A DNA stretch of 64,000 bases from Apoda limacodes (GCA_946406115.1 OX291548.1:5878373-5942372), one strand, 5' to 3'; numbered from the stretch's first letter, positions 1 to 10,186 are shown. The notes: generated by a model from the sequence alone, not told the origin. A program made the numbers and translations.

Positions 1-1668
1 TAAAAAATACTCATACTGTCTGTGGTTTTTATTCTAAAGGATGATTTAATAAATAAATCACAAAAGCAGATTCGTAGGCAATAACTATTGCTTTTTTATT
101 TTTAAATATATCTGTTTAGTTTCTTTGTAAAAAGTCTCCAATCAATATACAAATTCAAACCACTAATATGATATTTATTATTAAAACGTTTACTTTTTAT
201 TCATTTTTGAAGGTGCCTGGCGTAAAACTAAGTAAAGGGGCTTTGAAGTAAAAAGTGCCGGCAATCTTTAAAAGCTTCCGATTGCAGACAGAGCTCTCAA
301 TCTTACTAAGAACTTAAGACTTACGCTACCCAATGCATTACTTTTAACGTGAGATGAAAACCCAAAGTCATGTTTCAGTAAAAAAAAAAACTGAGCTTAG
401 AGACATTTCCTTGAGTGAGTTTAATAATAAATTTTTATATATATTACAGTTTGTGTTTGATGATACCCTTTTAAAAAAATTAATGTACTGATTTTTGGTA
501 ACATTTGTTGTTTAAAAGCAGGTCTAGCGTAGCACATAGCTGACAGAATAATGGTTTTGCAGAATTATGCTAATGTATCTTCCCTAAATAATGCTTTGCA
601 AAATATAAGCGCTTTCTTCCTCCCGGGTTTATATCAGTGACTTTTGTTTTGCTTAACTACACAATTTAAAACCAATTGCTTTCTTCTTCTACGTTGAAAT
701 AATCTCGTAATTCATTTTATACGAAGAAATAAAATTTGAAACAAACTTGATTCCATATTTCACGTGTTTTTTTTAAATATTTTAAAAACTTGTATAATAA
801 TCTACACGCTTTAATTATTTAATGGTTTGCTTTTATAACAATATGAGATTTTTAATGTAACGACTGAAAGCTTTACGTCACGGTGGAGCGTCATTTAACA
901 TTTCCGTTTTACTAATTAAAATAGCACTAAAAGGCCGTATTTGGTTACATAGTAGACAAAAAAAAAAAATAAGCTTTAGATCGTAGACAGAACATTTAAT
1001 CTTACTAAGAACTTTTAACACCCAAAGCTCGCGAGGAGAGGCAACCAAAAAAAGGAAGGGAAATTTTTATATGCATTAATAATATTTGCTCTCGTATATT
1101 TTTTTATATTCCAAATTCAATTTTTGATCTAATTATAACTTATACTAGTATAGTATTGTTTGTGCCTGAAGTAATTACTTACTTATATGTTAAATATGTT
1201 CAAATTCATAAATACCAACGTAACTAAAATGAACTAAGCTTCAATGTTGTAAGTTCTAACATTTACGCTTAGGCCCGGATTATTAGACGTTGCTAAGCAA
1301 TGTCCTAAGTAATATTTAATACTTTTAAATACTTATATAATAATACTTTTGAAAGTCTTACTTGGAGAATTCTATCTTATACATACTTCTGCTATTAGTC
1401 ATTTTACCAGATTTTCAAAAACAGCGCCTACCTAAAAGTCTATGTTTTTTTTCATGTCAATTTATTGTAAACAGTGGTTTTGTTTATCGACAACGCTGCA
1501 TGGCTTGTAATCTTTACCTGCGCGCATCCAATGTTATAAAGAGCAAAAAACCGGTTGAGTCGTCGAGTACGAGTTTTAACTTGCGCACCGAACGCGGCGA
1601 CGATACCGTAGGTAATTATGTACCAGAATTATTTCCCTACCCCCTCGCACCTCTCTCATTTGCCTAAA
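1..1668. other. AT-rich intergenic stretch, no gene seen
   Basis: No convincing coding region. Two short stretches resemble each other: around 270-320 and 975-1015 both carry 'cttactaagaactt' preceded by a 'gacaga' motif, which suggests an old tandem or dispersed repeat. Around 1260-1320 there is a cluster of 'gctaagcaatg' and 'cttagg' words that also occurs at 21115-21300. The open frame at 1362-1667 has no recognisable domain and is not called. Confidence 0.5.
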
Positions 1669-1672
1669 GTAC

Positions 1673-2292
1673 TGCAGCGTGCGGGGGCGTAAATATGCTG
1701 CTTCTACCTATTGTTATTTAGGTATCGGGATCTCTGCTAATAAAACGACAACATCGGGAGTTCTTTTCTATATTCAGATGTTCTTTTCAATCGCCACAAG
1801 AGTTTACAACTTTTAGGTTCATCTACTACCTAGGAGAATTATTATACAACATTAAACTTATCTGCAGTACATCTTCTTCTATTAGGCCATCCTTCAATAG
1901 GCCTCGGATCGTCGTGTCGATACATTGGATCAAATTTATATTAGGACATTAAATCGCGATGGTGGCGATGCTTGGAATATTTTGGATACTGGAGTATCTT
2001 ACTTTAAGTCCACTGGCCATGTAAAACCATTCTACCAATTCTAGGGCTCCCTGGTAAAGACAGGAATCGACCCTCCAAATTTATATAGACTTGTCCGATC
2101 TATATTTTTTACTTGAATCTCAATTAATATCAAAATAATGACAAACTCGAAATTCCGATTGTTTTTATTTAAAAACGCACTGACATCATCTATTATATTT
2201 CCTTAAAACCACTACGAAGTATTTGCTGCGTAAAAAACGTTCGCTAGCCTATTTACTTCCTTTACATTCAACAAGAGGTCGTAACCTCTACA
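1673..2292 (-). repeat. 3' LTR of the left LTR-A copy
   Basis: Read on the minus strand it starts with TGTAGAGGTTACGACC and ends with CGCACGCTGCA, so it has the canonical TG...CA ends. It aligns along its length with the 5' LTR of the other copy (50087-50684), 620 bp against 598 bp, with small indels. GTAC lies immediately outside at 1669-1672. Confidence 0.85.
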
Positions 2293-4690
2293 TACTTCCC
2301 ACCGATCGGCCAGAAAATTATAACAACTCGTTGCGTATAATTTTCTATTCGCTACCTATAAACTACCCATCGAAATCACAAATGGCGGGAAATCTACATT
2401 ACCCTACTGATTTTAACCTAAAACCGGGACACTTCGTCACGCGATGCCAAACCATATGCAAATGGTAAATTAACTAAATTAGAATCCATTTAGGATTTTT
2501 AGTTGATTTTCCTCCGGATAAACCACGGTAAGGATCCAAAGACATGGCACTATCGACCTCCTTATCGAACACTAACTTGTTTAAATGTTAGGCAACTCCC
2601 TTCAAATTAATTCATTAATAACGCCAACACAAAACAGTTTACATTTCATTTTAGATTCGAAAACGAATAAAAAAAAATATATTTTTTTCTCAAGATTCAC
2701 CCTTGACATATTATATTTTTTTTCAAGTTTCACACTTAACTAACTGGATAGGAATTGCTATCCTACCTAAAAAAAATACTATACACCTACGGCTCCTACT
2801 TGGCCCTAAACCTACTTGGATCCTATTTGGATTATACCTAATGACTTAGATCACCCTTGATCTAAACCTCACTCGACCATAATTACTATTCCAATACCAT
2901 TGGTCCGAATCACGCTTGACACAGATCACCCTTGACCTAAACAACCTTCAACCATATATCTCATTATAATACCTTTAAAATATCAATGGTTCGCACTTGG
3001 CTCTAACCTATTATACACATCAATCTATCGTTAAATTATTTACCTACAGATCCCTACACATTATACCTATTCACCCTTGACAATATTTTATATCATTATA
3101 TATTTATAAGATGCAAAAACCTATATACAGAACCCTATATCTCCTCAAATCAATTCACTCTTTACAATACCTTTTTATTTATTTATTTAATTTTATTATA
3201 AAAATCTACCTACGGACCCTTACTTAAATAAACTAAAACTCCTCTTGACTTCATCTAACCCTTTTCCTAGTGGAAACTATCCATACTTAACTTACTAATC
3301 TTAAGGAACCCTATCTTAAGATATCCTATCTTTCAATAATATAATTAAATTCAATAAAATTAATCACCTTACGGATCCCTACTACTGACTAACATCAATC
3401 TATCTTAGCCCTATCTATTGACAAATATAACCTTGTCCTCTGAATTCGATCATCCTATACTAACTACTATCATCCTAAACATATCTCACAATAAGATATT
3501 CCCTACGGAACCTTATCTAACTTCAAACTTCTCTATGCTTAACCTATTTTCATATGAAGAATTTGTATTTTCTAACCAAAATCTCATATATCAAACCCTA
3601 CTCAACTTTTCAACAAAATAACCTACACCTATTAAAATTCCTATAATTCTCTACTACTTCCTACAACTATCAACTTACCAAACCCTCGTTTCCTATGAAC
3701 TCTTTTAACTCAATCTATACTCCTACAATATTTACTAACCTCCAACGTGTACTTAGTACAAGGTTCAAGTTTCACATGACTTGGTGACCTTCTCTTCCTG
3801 CTTTACTCATTTCTATGATCCACTTTACGGCTAGGCTACAGCCTTCTTCTATCCTATTTCATTTACATTAACTTCTATCCATATATATGTAGCACAACCA
3901 CAACCATAATAATACAACCAAAATGAAAATACCCTATCATTTTACGTTACCATGACAACTAGAATAACATGGCTCACTCATCCAATCTTTGCTTTAGCAA
4001 ACCTTTATTGCTATGACAACTTCAATAAATATCATACACTCTTCACCTATTGTATTTTATCGGATAACTTTTCCTGATATTCTACAATGACATTTCATTT
4101 TCACTCGACATTACCTAAGTTTGACTTTCAAACTTCTAAACTTTTAAGAAATTACCTACTTCTTTCAGGTATTTCTTACTTACCTAGTATAGTTTAGCAA
4201 ACCTACACATATCTAAATAATCTATATGCCTAAATTACAACACGAATATTACCAATATCCGCTACTAGACTTTCTACATTTTGAAAAAATCAACCTAATC
4301 CGTCTAAAATACCTAAAATTACCAATCGAATATTAACAATGTCCGTTACTAGACCTTCTGAATTTTGAAAAATTCAACCTAATCCGTCTAAAATACCTAA
4401 AATTACCAATCGAATATTAACAATGTCCGTTACTAGACCTTCTGAATTTTGAAAAATAAAGTCTAACCAAAAAAAATTACTAAAACTAGCCTGACTAGCT
4501 TTATACCCTGACGACTTCATTATCTATATATAAATAAATCGATCTGTCCGTTTTTTTATTTTACCAAGTAAATTAGTTGAATTAACCTATTTATAAGGTT
4601 AATCTCGGACGGAATACTTTTAACCTATTAAAATGTACAGGACCTACCTGTCTATCCGTACGTACATTTCTCAACAACGCATTATTATGC
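2293..4690 (-). repeat. Long non-coding 3' segment of LTR-A
   Basis: Lies between the pol remnant and the 3' LTR, and corresponds to 53456-55147 of the other copy. On the sense strand it is strongly purine-rich and carries scattered variants of a 'caagggtgatct' word. Near 4251-4460 it has a tandem repeat with a unit of about 84 bp (starts near 4251, 4321 and 4405), also seen as two units at about 53580-53745. No env-like open frame was found. An antisense ATG frame at 3418-3621 has a counterpart at 54321-54509 but diverges quickly. Confidence 0.7.
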
Positions 4691-4694
4691 CTAA

Positions 4695-5240
4695 CTAACC
4701 TAACAATCTTATAAGGACCCTTATAAATTTTTTTAAATTTATATGAGAACCCTGTTCGTCGTTTATCAAAATATAATATAACAAGACTTTGTCTCCTACA
4801 ACCAAATTTTTCAGTTTCGCCCGACGATCAAATACAACTTTTTGTTGCTGCTGCGCTCGCATTATCCTTTGCCTAACTTTTCCTAAGAAAATATTAATAT
4901 ACCTTCCTAATTTACCTACTTGGCGGAAGTTTTCGTAGCTCTTCCTTACTATGTGGCAAAAATTAACACACCTCATATATGTAAGTGGTAACATTACGTG
5001 CTTGCCATAGAAGGAAATAATCAACAATACAATGAGATACATATATTCTAAGTAGCTTTGCCCGGCTTTATTCTCTTTCTTAACCAATGTGCTAGATTTT
5101 GCCCGGTTGCCTCGCGACTTTTGTCTAGTCTTCCTACTTGATGCTTTAGCACATGGTTGCTTAGTTTTAGAGTCCAACTGTCCTTGCTCGGCTCTATAAT
5201 ACTCTTTTGAGATACTCATCTCCTCCCTATCTTCCACCAT
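4695..5240 (-). pseudogene. LTR-A pol remnant: integrase C-terminal region
   Basis: The C-terminal half of this 181-residue frame, beginning around KVRQRIM and continuing through QQQQKVVFDRRAK and NLVVGDKVLLY, matches the 52944-53453 frame of the other copy. It corresponds to the region after the integrase catalytic core in gypsy-type elements. The N-terminal part is low-confidence sequence, probably a shifted frame. The integrase DDE core is not visible. Frames diverge after the LLY motif, so this is a dead remnant. Confidence 0.65.
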
Positions 5241-5279
5241 AAAACACTATCTGCCCTATCCTTCACTACATTTGTAGCC

Positions 5280-5597
5280 AGCACATTGTATACATTCTTC
5301 GAACTTGGATCCATGACATGTGGCTTTAATTGAGGAAACGATACTATTACCTTATCGCCAATTTATATTTTCGCCATTTTGCTTCATGAAGTCAATATGA
5401 CAATTGTACTTATGCAAAAAGTCAAGACCTAAAGTTGGAAATTTGCAACCTTTAAGAACAATAAAGACTTTTTCTGCAATTTTGTTTTGATATCCTTGGC
5501 TAAGTGTACCATTAGCCGAAGTCATTCGCACTCTTTCTTCTTCACGTACATCTTCCTCTGCGAATAATTTGTGGAAAATACATTATGGCAAAATGGA
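5280..5597 (-). pseudogene. LTR-A retropepsin remnant
   Basis: In the minus-strand frame a VSILP motif is followed by an SANGT segment and, further on, by LGLDFLHKYN. This matches the region after the DTGSE active site in the other copy (near 51390-51640), where VSILP and SANGA occur in the same order. The active-site triplet itself is lost at the junction with the Polinton (5597/5598), and stop codons interrupt the frame. LGLDFL resembles the second conserved segment of retroviral-type proteases. Confidence 0.6.
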
Positions 5598-5645
5598 TAC
5601 TGGATCACTGACGGAGGGTGGTCCACGGCGAAATGGAGGGTCGCG
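5598..5645. repeat. Outer 48-bp inverted block, left copy
   Basis: Exactly complementary to 20915-20962. It starts TACTGGATCACTG and ends GGAGGGTCGCG. On the right it joins the 68-bp tandem units directly. On the left it is separated from them by about 90 bp that include an LTR-A fragment (5678-5734). It is probably the true outer end of the Polinton TIR. Confidence 0.7.
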
Positions 5646-5677
5646 AAAAAAGGTCTCCACATACGTCGCGGCATGAA

Positions 5678-5734
5678 CTGCAGATAAGTTTAATGTTGTA
5701 TAATAATTCTCCTAGGTAGTAGATGAACCTAAAA
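5678..5734 (+). repeat. LTR-A fragment inside the left TIR
   Basis: Fifty-seven bases starting CTGCAGATAAG match the middle of the LTR-A LTR (near 50500-50560, and the complement near 1815-1871). It lies between the outer 48-bp block and the inner TIR on the left only, so the left TIR has been rearranged since its duplication. The 32 bases before it (5646-5677) are unexplained, except that 'gtcgcggcat' repeats the junction sequence of the right TIR. Confidence 0.7.
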
Positions 5735-6264
5735 GCTCTAATTAATTTGATTCGTGTGTAATCAAATAGATTCGCGGTATATGTGTAATAAACTTTATCC
5801 GCGCTCTAATTAAATTGATTCGTGTGTAATCAAATTGATTTTTCTCACAAAATAATCTCACAAGGGACAGACAGTTGAGATAGACAGAACAATTGAATAA
5901 TCTAGCATATTGTTCATAAATTCGAAAGGTAACAATAGATAGTGCATTGTTTCGCATTCTTTTTATGGAATTTAAGCTTTAAAATTAAGACGACAGATTA
6001 TTTCTTCAATGCCCTTCCGAGGAGGTCTGTTAACAATTAGACACATGTTATCTATAGAAATATTTTCTATTAAAAATATTTATTTAAGCTCTTCGTCAAG
6101 CAAACATTCCGATATATGAATTGAGTGATAACAATAGATGGCTTATTGTTTAGTTTTTTTTTTTTTTCCGACGTAAAATTCAGACGTTGATTCATATCTT
6201 ACCCTTCGTGTGAGGTCTCTGTCATATCCTGTGAAAACACGCAAAGACATGTAGGCTATAACCA

Positions 6265-6275
6265 TATATATATAA
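6265..6275 (+). promoter_or_regulatory. TATA box of the left TIR gene
   Basis: TATATATATAAGG lies about 90 bp before the first ATG. About 30 bp downstream is an initiator-like TTCACTCTGCAGTC (near 6291-6304). The spacing fits an RNA polymerase II core promoter. The same arrangement is present, inverted, in the right TIR. Confidence 0.6.
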
Positions 6276-6359
6276 GGAACCACAGTAAAATTCACTCTGC
6301 AGTCTTATTCGTGAGTTTCAAAGTTATACCTACAGTGTTTTGTGTTCATATTCCATCAA

Positions 6360-7339
6360 ATGGAGGTAAGTTTAATTACTTAATTTTCTCGATACTGTAT
6401 GTTTTATTGTTTTTTCATAATGTATGTGTGTAATTGTTTTATTATTGTCCTGTTTGGTCAAGTGGTTAGTGCAGCTAACTGCGGAGCCAAGGGTCACGGG
6501 TTCGAATCCCACAAGGAGCAGGTGTTTTTGTGATGATTAAACATTTGTTACCGAATCATGGATGTTGTTTATATGTAGTCTATGAACTGATATTGATTGA
6601 AGATATAACAGTATTACATAATTAGCGTCTAACCAATAGTTAAAGTACTGAGTTCCAATATTATTTTTTTCTCTTATGTGCTTGTAACAGCAATTAATGT
6701 GTGTTAGTATATTATTCAATCGAATCAAATAGTGAAGTTTGTTTGTTAATTGTTCTTTAACCCAGCAATAGAGATTATTAGCACTATAAGGAAATTTTAT
6801 TAATACAATTTTATTAATTTCATTTTTATTAACTTATTGTTTTATAATTTTTGTTGTTCCAGCCTTTATCCCCGGAAAATTATACGTTAAAAAATTTTTA
6901 CTTTCCTTTGGATATGAGTCAAGAAGAAACAAAAGACTGTACTATTCAAAAAAATTTGAAAAGCACAACAAAGCGGAACATCAAAAGTATTGACGCATTT
7001 TTTGAAAATCCTAAGAAAAGAAAATCTCAAGCAAAGTCTACGTGTGTCAGTCAAGGCAATGAAAATGGAATCTCTTATATTTCTACTAATAATGACGACA
7101 CAACGTCTGCAAGTCACCTATTAAAAATTGAAATATATAATATGAAAAAGATAAAGGACATACCAGCTGATCAGCATTGGAAATACGCAGACTTAAAAGT
7201 TAAATATTATACACAATCACATGACGACCAGCATTATCTAAGTACCCGGGATTCCATATATAATATAACAAAACAAAAAGCAATGAACTGTGATTGTAAA
7301 AAGTTCTTCATTGAAACTAAAGATAAGCGGGGATATTAA
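6360..7339 (+). CDS. TIR-encoded spliced gene, left copy (function unknown)
   Basis: Two exons. Exon 1 is six bases (ATG GAG, 6360-6365) followed by a strong donor gtaagt. The intron runs 6366-6862 and ends ttgttgttccag. Exon 2 (6863-7339) starts in frame with CCT TTA TCC and ends TAA, giving about 160 residues. I do not recognise the family. Visible parts are a KSIDAFF motif near residues 45-52 that resembles a PCNA-interacting (PIP) box, followed directly by a basic ENPKKRKSQ stretch that could be a nuclear signal. The C-terminus is Lys/Tyr-rich and ends with a C-D-C-KKFF segment. It is intact in both TIRs while most internal genes are broken. A role in early replication or host-factor recruitment is an inference from the PIP-like motif only. 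Confidence 0.75.
6449..6522 (+). other. tRNA-like sequence in the TIR gene intron (left)
   Basis: It has an A-box-like TGGTCAAGTGG and a near-perfect B box GGGTTCGAATCC at tRNA-like spacing. The outer ends CCTGTTT and GAGCAGG can pair over seven positions with wobbles. The T stem pairs poorly (ACGGG against CCCAC) and no clear anticodon arm forms, so it is more likely a tRNA-derived pseudogene, SINE head or RNA polymerase III signal than a working tRNA. A related tRNA-like piece lies at 45683-45756. Confidence 0.6.
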
Positions 7340-7478
7340 TTTCATTCATCATTTACAACTTCTTAACATTATTAAACTTACTTTTGTACTTTTACCTGAG
7401 AACGCCAAAGCTTAAAAACAACAATAGATTTACCCCCACGCTTCATTCAATAACAAGTAGCCATTGTCAGAGTCAGTG

Positions 7479-7486
7479 TATTTAAA
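7479..7486 (+). promoter_or_regulatory. TATA-like box of the left small gene
   Basis: TATTTAAA lies about 50 bp before the ATG at 7533, just inside the inner end of the left TIR. The gene therefore has its own promoter rather than sharing the TIR promoter. Confidence 0.4.
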
Positions 7487-7532
7487 GACGGGCAAAAGAC
7501 TTCTAGTCAATATTTTCTCACCAGCAAACACC

Positions 7533-7781
7533 ATGGATGTGTTCAAAGATCGTGAATACGACTAGGATTTGCTTAACATGTGTTTTGAAGCGGAAAGAAA
7601 ATATTTGTTACTCAATAGTGGTTACTCACTTCCGATATTACAACCATACGAGGAACGTAAAATTAATATTTTGACGGTGATGGTCCAGTTGGAGCAAGAA
7701 AGACTTGAAAAGGAAATGTGCATTTCATACATGCAAGAAGATTTATCACCATCTTTCTATAGTCCTCAAGATTATGTTTAG
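7533..7781 (+). pseudogene. Small left-end gene related to the polymerase N-terminus
   Basis: The frame begins ATG GAT GTG and runs about 82 codons to the stop at 7779-7781, with one in-frame TAG at codon 11 (7563-7565). It may be a single-base change of a glutamine codon. The start MDV, a following acidic/Asp-Tyr stretch, then L-x-M-C-x-x-E-R-K resemble the predicted first exon of the polymerase at 18858-19012 (MDV, acidic, Q-L-Y-E-L-C, E-E-R-K). Both lie just inside a TIR and point inward. They may descend from a once longer TIR or from a gene duplication. The product is acidic, with a Glu-rich coil-like middle. Function unknown. Confidence 0.55.
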
Positions 7782-7796
7782 CTTAAGAATGTAAAA

Positions 7797-7850
7797 CACT
7801 GTTTATTAAATAAATAAATGTTGAATTAAAAATATCGTTTTTTATTTAAT
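7797..7850. terminator. Convergent polyadenylation region
   Basis: On the plus strand AAATAAATAAA follows the left small gene. On the minus strand AATAAA (plus TTTATT near 7842) lies about 45 bp after the stop codon of the protease gene. The two transcription directions of the element meet here. Confidence 0.5.
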
Positions 7851-7894
7851 AAGTTCCCAAGAAATAAAACCCATAAATTCATAAATCTATAAGT

Positions 7895-8386
7895 TTATTT
7901 TAAAAAAATTGCTTTATAAAGTGCTCTTAAAATTAGTTCATCATACAGAGTGTTATTTGAAAAAATGTTTACAAAATCCATCATAGAAATACCAATAGAT
8001 CTCATAAATAGATACACTAAACAATATTCACCACAAACTGATGTATAATAATTTTGTATCATTTTTGCATAAAAAAAATATTTTTTAGCGTTCCTTTGCA
8101 TAAATATTTTATGATATCCAGTTGGTTTTCGACCATATGAATCGAAATATTCACCGAAACCATTTTTGTCTATGTGAATAGCAATCCAATGAGATCCTGG
8201 TTTAGTGTCAGGATCTAAGTTACTTACAATATATGATGGATACGAAATGAAAACGGGCATGCGATTTGAAGCAAAAACATTGCATTCTGCTAATGGATTA
8301 ATTTTTTTTAATAATTTACGCATTTCATAGTTATCCATTACACCTCTCGTAACTACAAAATTTATTTTCAGAATGAATAAAATCAT
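7895..8386 (-). CDS. PRO: Adenain-like cysteine protease
   Basis: A 163-codon open frame. A later in-frame Met (MDNYEMRK, about residue 17) may be the true start, because family members begin close to that motif. Catalytic features of the C5/Ulp1-type fold are visible in order: GSHWIAIHID gives the histidine, EYFDSYG the acidic residue, IQNYYTSVCGEYC the glutamine and the nucleophilic cysteine (the Cys of CGEYC). Proteases of this family process capsid and core precursors in adenoviruses and related elements. The gene starts 26 bp after the stop of the major capsid gene and is one of the few late genes still open from end to end. It is the last gene of the minus-strand cluster. Confidence 0.85.
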   Translation of the reverse strand: MILFILKINFVVTRGVMDNYEMRKLLKKINPLAECNVFASNRMPVFISYPSYIVSNLDPDTKPGSHWIAIHIDKNGFGEYFDSYGRKPTGYHKIFMQRNAKKYFFYAKMIQNYYTSVCGEYCLVYLFMRSIGISMMDFVNIFSNNTLYDELILRALYKAIFLK

Positions 8387-8412
8387 AGCTTTAGAACAAT
8401 ATATATGTTTTT

Positions 8413-9725
8413 TTAACTATTATAATCTACACTTACATCACGATTTTTATTAATTTCTATAATGTTGTCAAATTCTGCATATATAATATAATTTACTGTA
8501 GTTTTTAAAGAGTTTTCGAAGCGGACTTCCAATCTAACACTTCCATGTCTTATTAGATTCCAATGCGATTGTGAATTGGATGATAGATCTGGGGTAAAAT
8601 CAAAGGCTAATAAACAGTATCCATTGGCAAATTCTTCTCTAGATATATCATTACCTTCATTCAAAAAATGAATGCCAGTTCCCGAATATAAAGTGTGATA
8701 TGCTGATGTAAATAAACTGCTATCAAATGAAGGTTGCAATGTTTTAGAAGGTATTTGTTGGCCATCTACATATAAGCTAAACATATTTAAATTAAAGTTT
8801 TGAAAATTATATGGGTTCATATTAAAACTTCCATTAAAGGCTGAATTATTTACAAAACCAACTATACATCTTTTGGGAACTTGACCTAAAAAATATTATC
8901 AAGTGTTTTTCCTTGGATTCCTGAAGGTAACGTCATAACCTTGACTTCCGCACGCGTTATAGGGTATTTAGCAGTAGTGTTGGTTAAAACTTTTTGATGA
9001 GCTAATAACACAGAAGGACTTATCCTAGCCTTTCTTATTAAAAGTGTTGCATCATTGATTTGCACTTTTAACTTTAAATCTGTACTAGATGACATTAAGT
9101 TAAATGATTCTTTGGTACGTACTAATTTAATACGTAATTCAACACCGTTTATCAAAAATTTGTCTTGATTAAATATATCACCATGTAAATGACCAATCAA
9201 TTCAACTTCCTTGCTATCTTTCGTAAACTGCTGTCTCTTGGTGTAGCCTTCATTGCTTTCATCAGCAGAATCCATTTTGTTTGCGGTATCTTTATACCAC
9301 AAACCACATGTAAGATGAGATTTTTTTGCAGCAGGACCATAATTTAATAATGTTTCAATATAAGAACGATAGGCATAGGTGTTGTTTCGTGGGGAAACAA
9401 GCTTTTGATTTAGATAAACATCCATTTGATTAAAAAGAGAATGTAACCAGTTATTAACTGGGGCAACACTTGTCGCTGCAGTTAATACAGTTGAATCATG
9501 ATTTAAAACTCTAACTTTTAATTGGAGTAATGTATTAGATAAGTCAATATAGTCTTTTCCTGTACCAGGAACTTGAAATTCTATGGGACCTTCATCACTC
9601 AAAGATGAAATCGGTTTATAATGAATCCACTGACCATTCTCTATGCTTGTTTGTGTTGTTGGTAATGCAAATAAATCTAATTCAGACTTAGCATATTCAC
9701 ATGAAGTATTATGTAAGAACGACAT
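8413..9725 (-). pseudogene. MCP: Major capsid protein (hexon-like, double jelly roll), one frameshift
   Basis: The N-terminal part (8886-9725, 279 codons from ATG) and the C-terminal part (about 8413-8890) are in different frames and join across a run of six A/T bases at about 8888-8893, where one base appears gained or lost. Together they span about 437 codons, a plausible length for Polinton capsid proteins. Recognisable motifs are ELDLFALPTTQTS at the start, DYIDLSNTLLQLKV, HWNLIRHGSVRLEVRF and a terminal AEFDNIIEI. These are hallmarks of the family often labelled F54H12.2-like in invertebrate genomes. It forms the icosahedral shell by family knowledge. Apart from the slip the protein looks complete. 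Confidence 0.87.
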
Positions 9726-9740
9726 TATTATTTGTTTAAT

Positions 9741-10150
9741 TTAAGAAAAAATATCACAACTATTCTTGTTAAAAACTTTTTTAGTAGTTCTTCTTTTCGT
9801 TGCTTTCAGAGCAATGGCTGATCGTTTATTACGTCTCTTGTTTTTATACCCTGATCCAGTCATAATGCTATCAATTTTACTATCTGCTTTCCGTTTTAAA
9901 TTACTTGTTGCATCTTTCATGCGAGATTTAATAGAATCATTCATAGGTTGTGCATTCATCCTATCAGACAGGAGACCTACACCTATATTCAATGCTTATT
10001 TACTGACTGCCTTTGCTCCACTCGATAGCAACGGAAGTACAGATCTAAACAATCCCCCTAAAAAGCTCCCGATTCCATGGCCTCGTTGATATGGGACACC
10101 TTTGTAAATGATCCCCACTCCTGAACCAGCTTGATGAGAATAATAACTTT
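9741..10150 (-). pseudogene. Core/membrane-active minor virion protein (pVI/pX-like), internal stop
   Basis: Two segments lie in one frame, separated by a TAA at 9996-9998. The upstream segment (about 10000-10150) is glycine-rich, with YKGVPYQRGHG and then an amphipathic GIGSFLGGLFRSVLPLL stretch. The downstream segment (9741-9992) is strongly basic (KRKADSK, KNKRRNKRS, KRRTTKK). This order, glycine-rich then amphipathic then basic, is typical of the small core-type protein next to the capsid gene in Polintons and recalls adenovirus pVI/pX. No ATG was found in frame, so the start may be mutated. It sits 15 bp before the capsid gene. Confidence 0.6.
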
Positions 10151-10186
10151 CATATGGGCAAATACTATGATTACGATTATGAGAAT

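Larger units (their letters stand above)
1673..5597 (-). mobile_element. LTR-A retrotransposon, left copy (degraded, interrupted)
   Basis: Minus-strand copy of the LTR element that is better preserved at 50087-55265. In element order it has a protease remnant (5280-5597), an integrase C-terminal remnant (4695-5240), a long non-coding 3' segment (2293-4690) and the 3' LTR (1673-2292). Gag, reverse transcriptase and RNase H are missing from this side. The Polinton begins where the protease remnant stops, and a 50-bp 5' LTR remnant lies beyond it at 21061-21110. The simplest reading is that the Polinton entered this LTR element. GTAC next to the LTR at 1669-1672 looks like its target duplication, but the partner on the far side has been lost. 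Confidence 0.8.
5735..7431. repeat. Left terminal inverted repeat of the Polinton
   Basis: Pairs with 19105-20772 and beyond. The inner limit is exact: 7431 pairs with 19105, and the sequences diverge after 'caatagattt'. Position sums are constant (26536) from there to about 6070, where the left copy has a 29-bp insertion; outside that the sum is 26507. Identity is very high but not perfect: the encoded TIR proteins differ at three residues. The outer part holds about one and a half copies of the 68-bp unit that is repeated about four times on the right. Confidence 0.92.

Noticed and set aside
3418..3621. Antisense ATG frame in the LTR-A tail, with counterpart at 54321-54509
   Set aside because: The first residues agree, then the frames diverge by indels; this fits shared descent of a non-coding tail.
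5742..5957. 71-codon frame in the left TIR, with a near-identical frame at 20550-20765
   Set aside because: Built partly from the 68-bp tandem units and closed by them. No domain; similarity is explained by the TIR duplication.
6449..6522. Functional tRNA gene
   Set aside because: T stem pairs badly and no convincing anticodon arm forms; kept only as tRNA-like.
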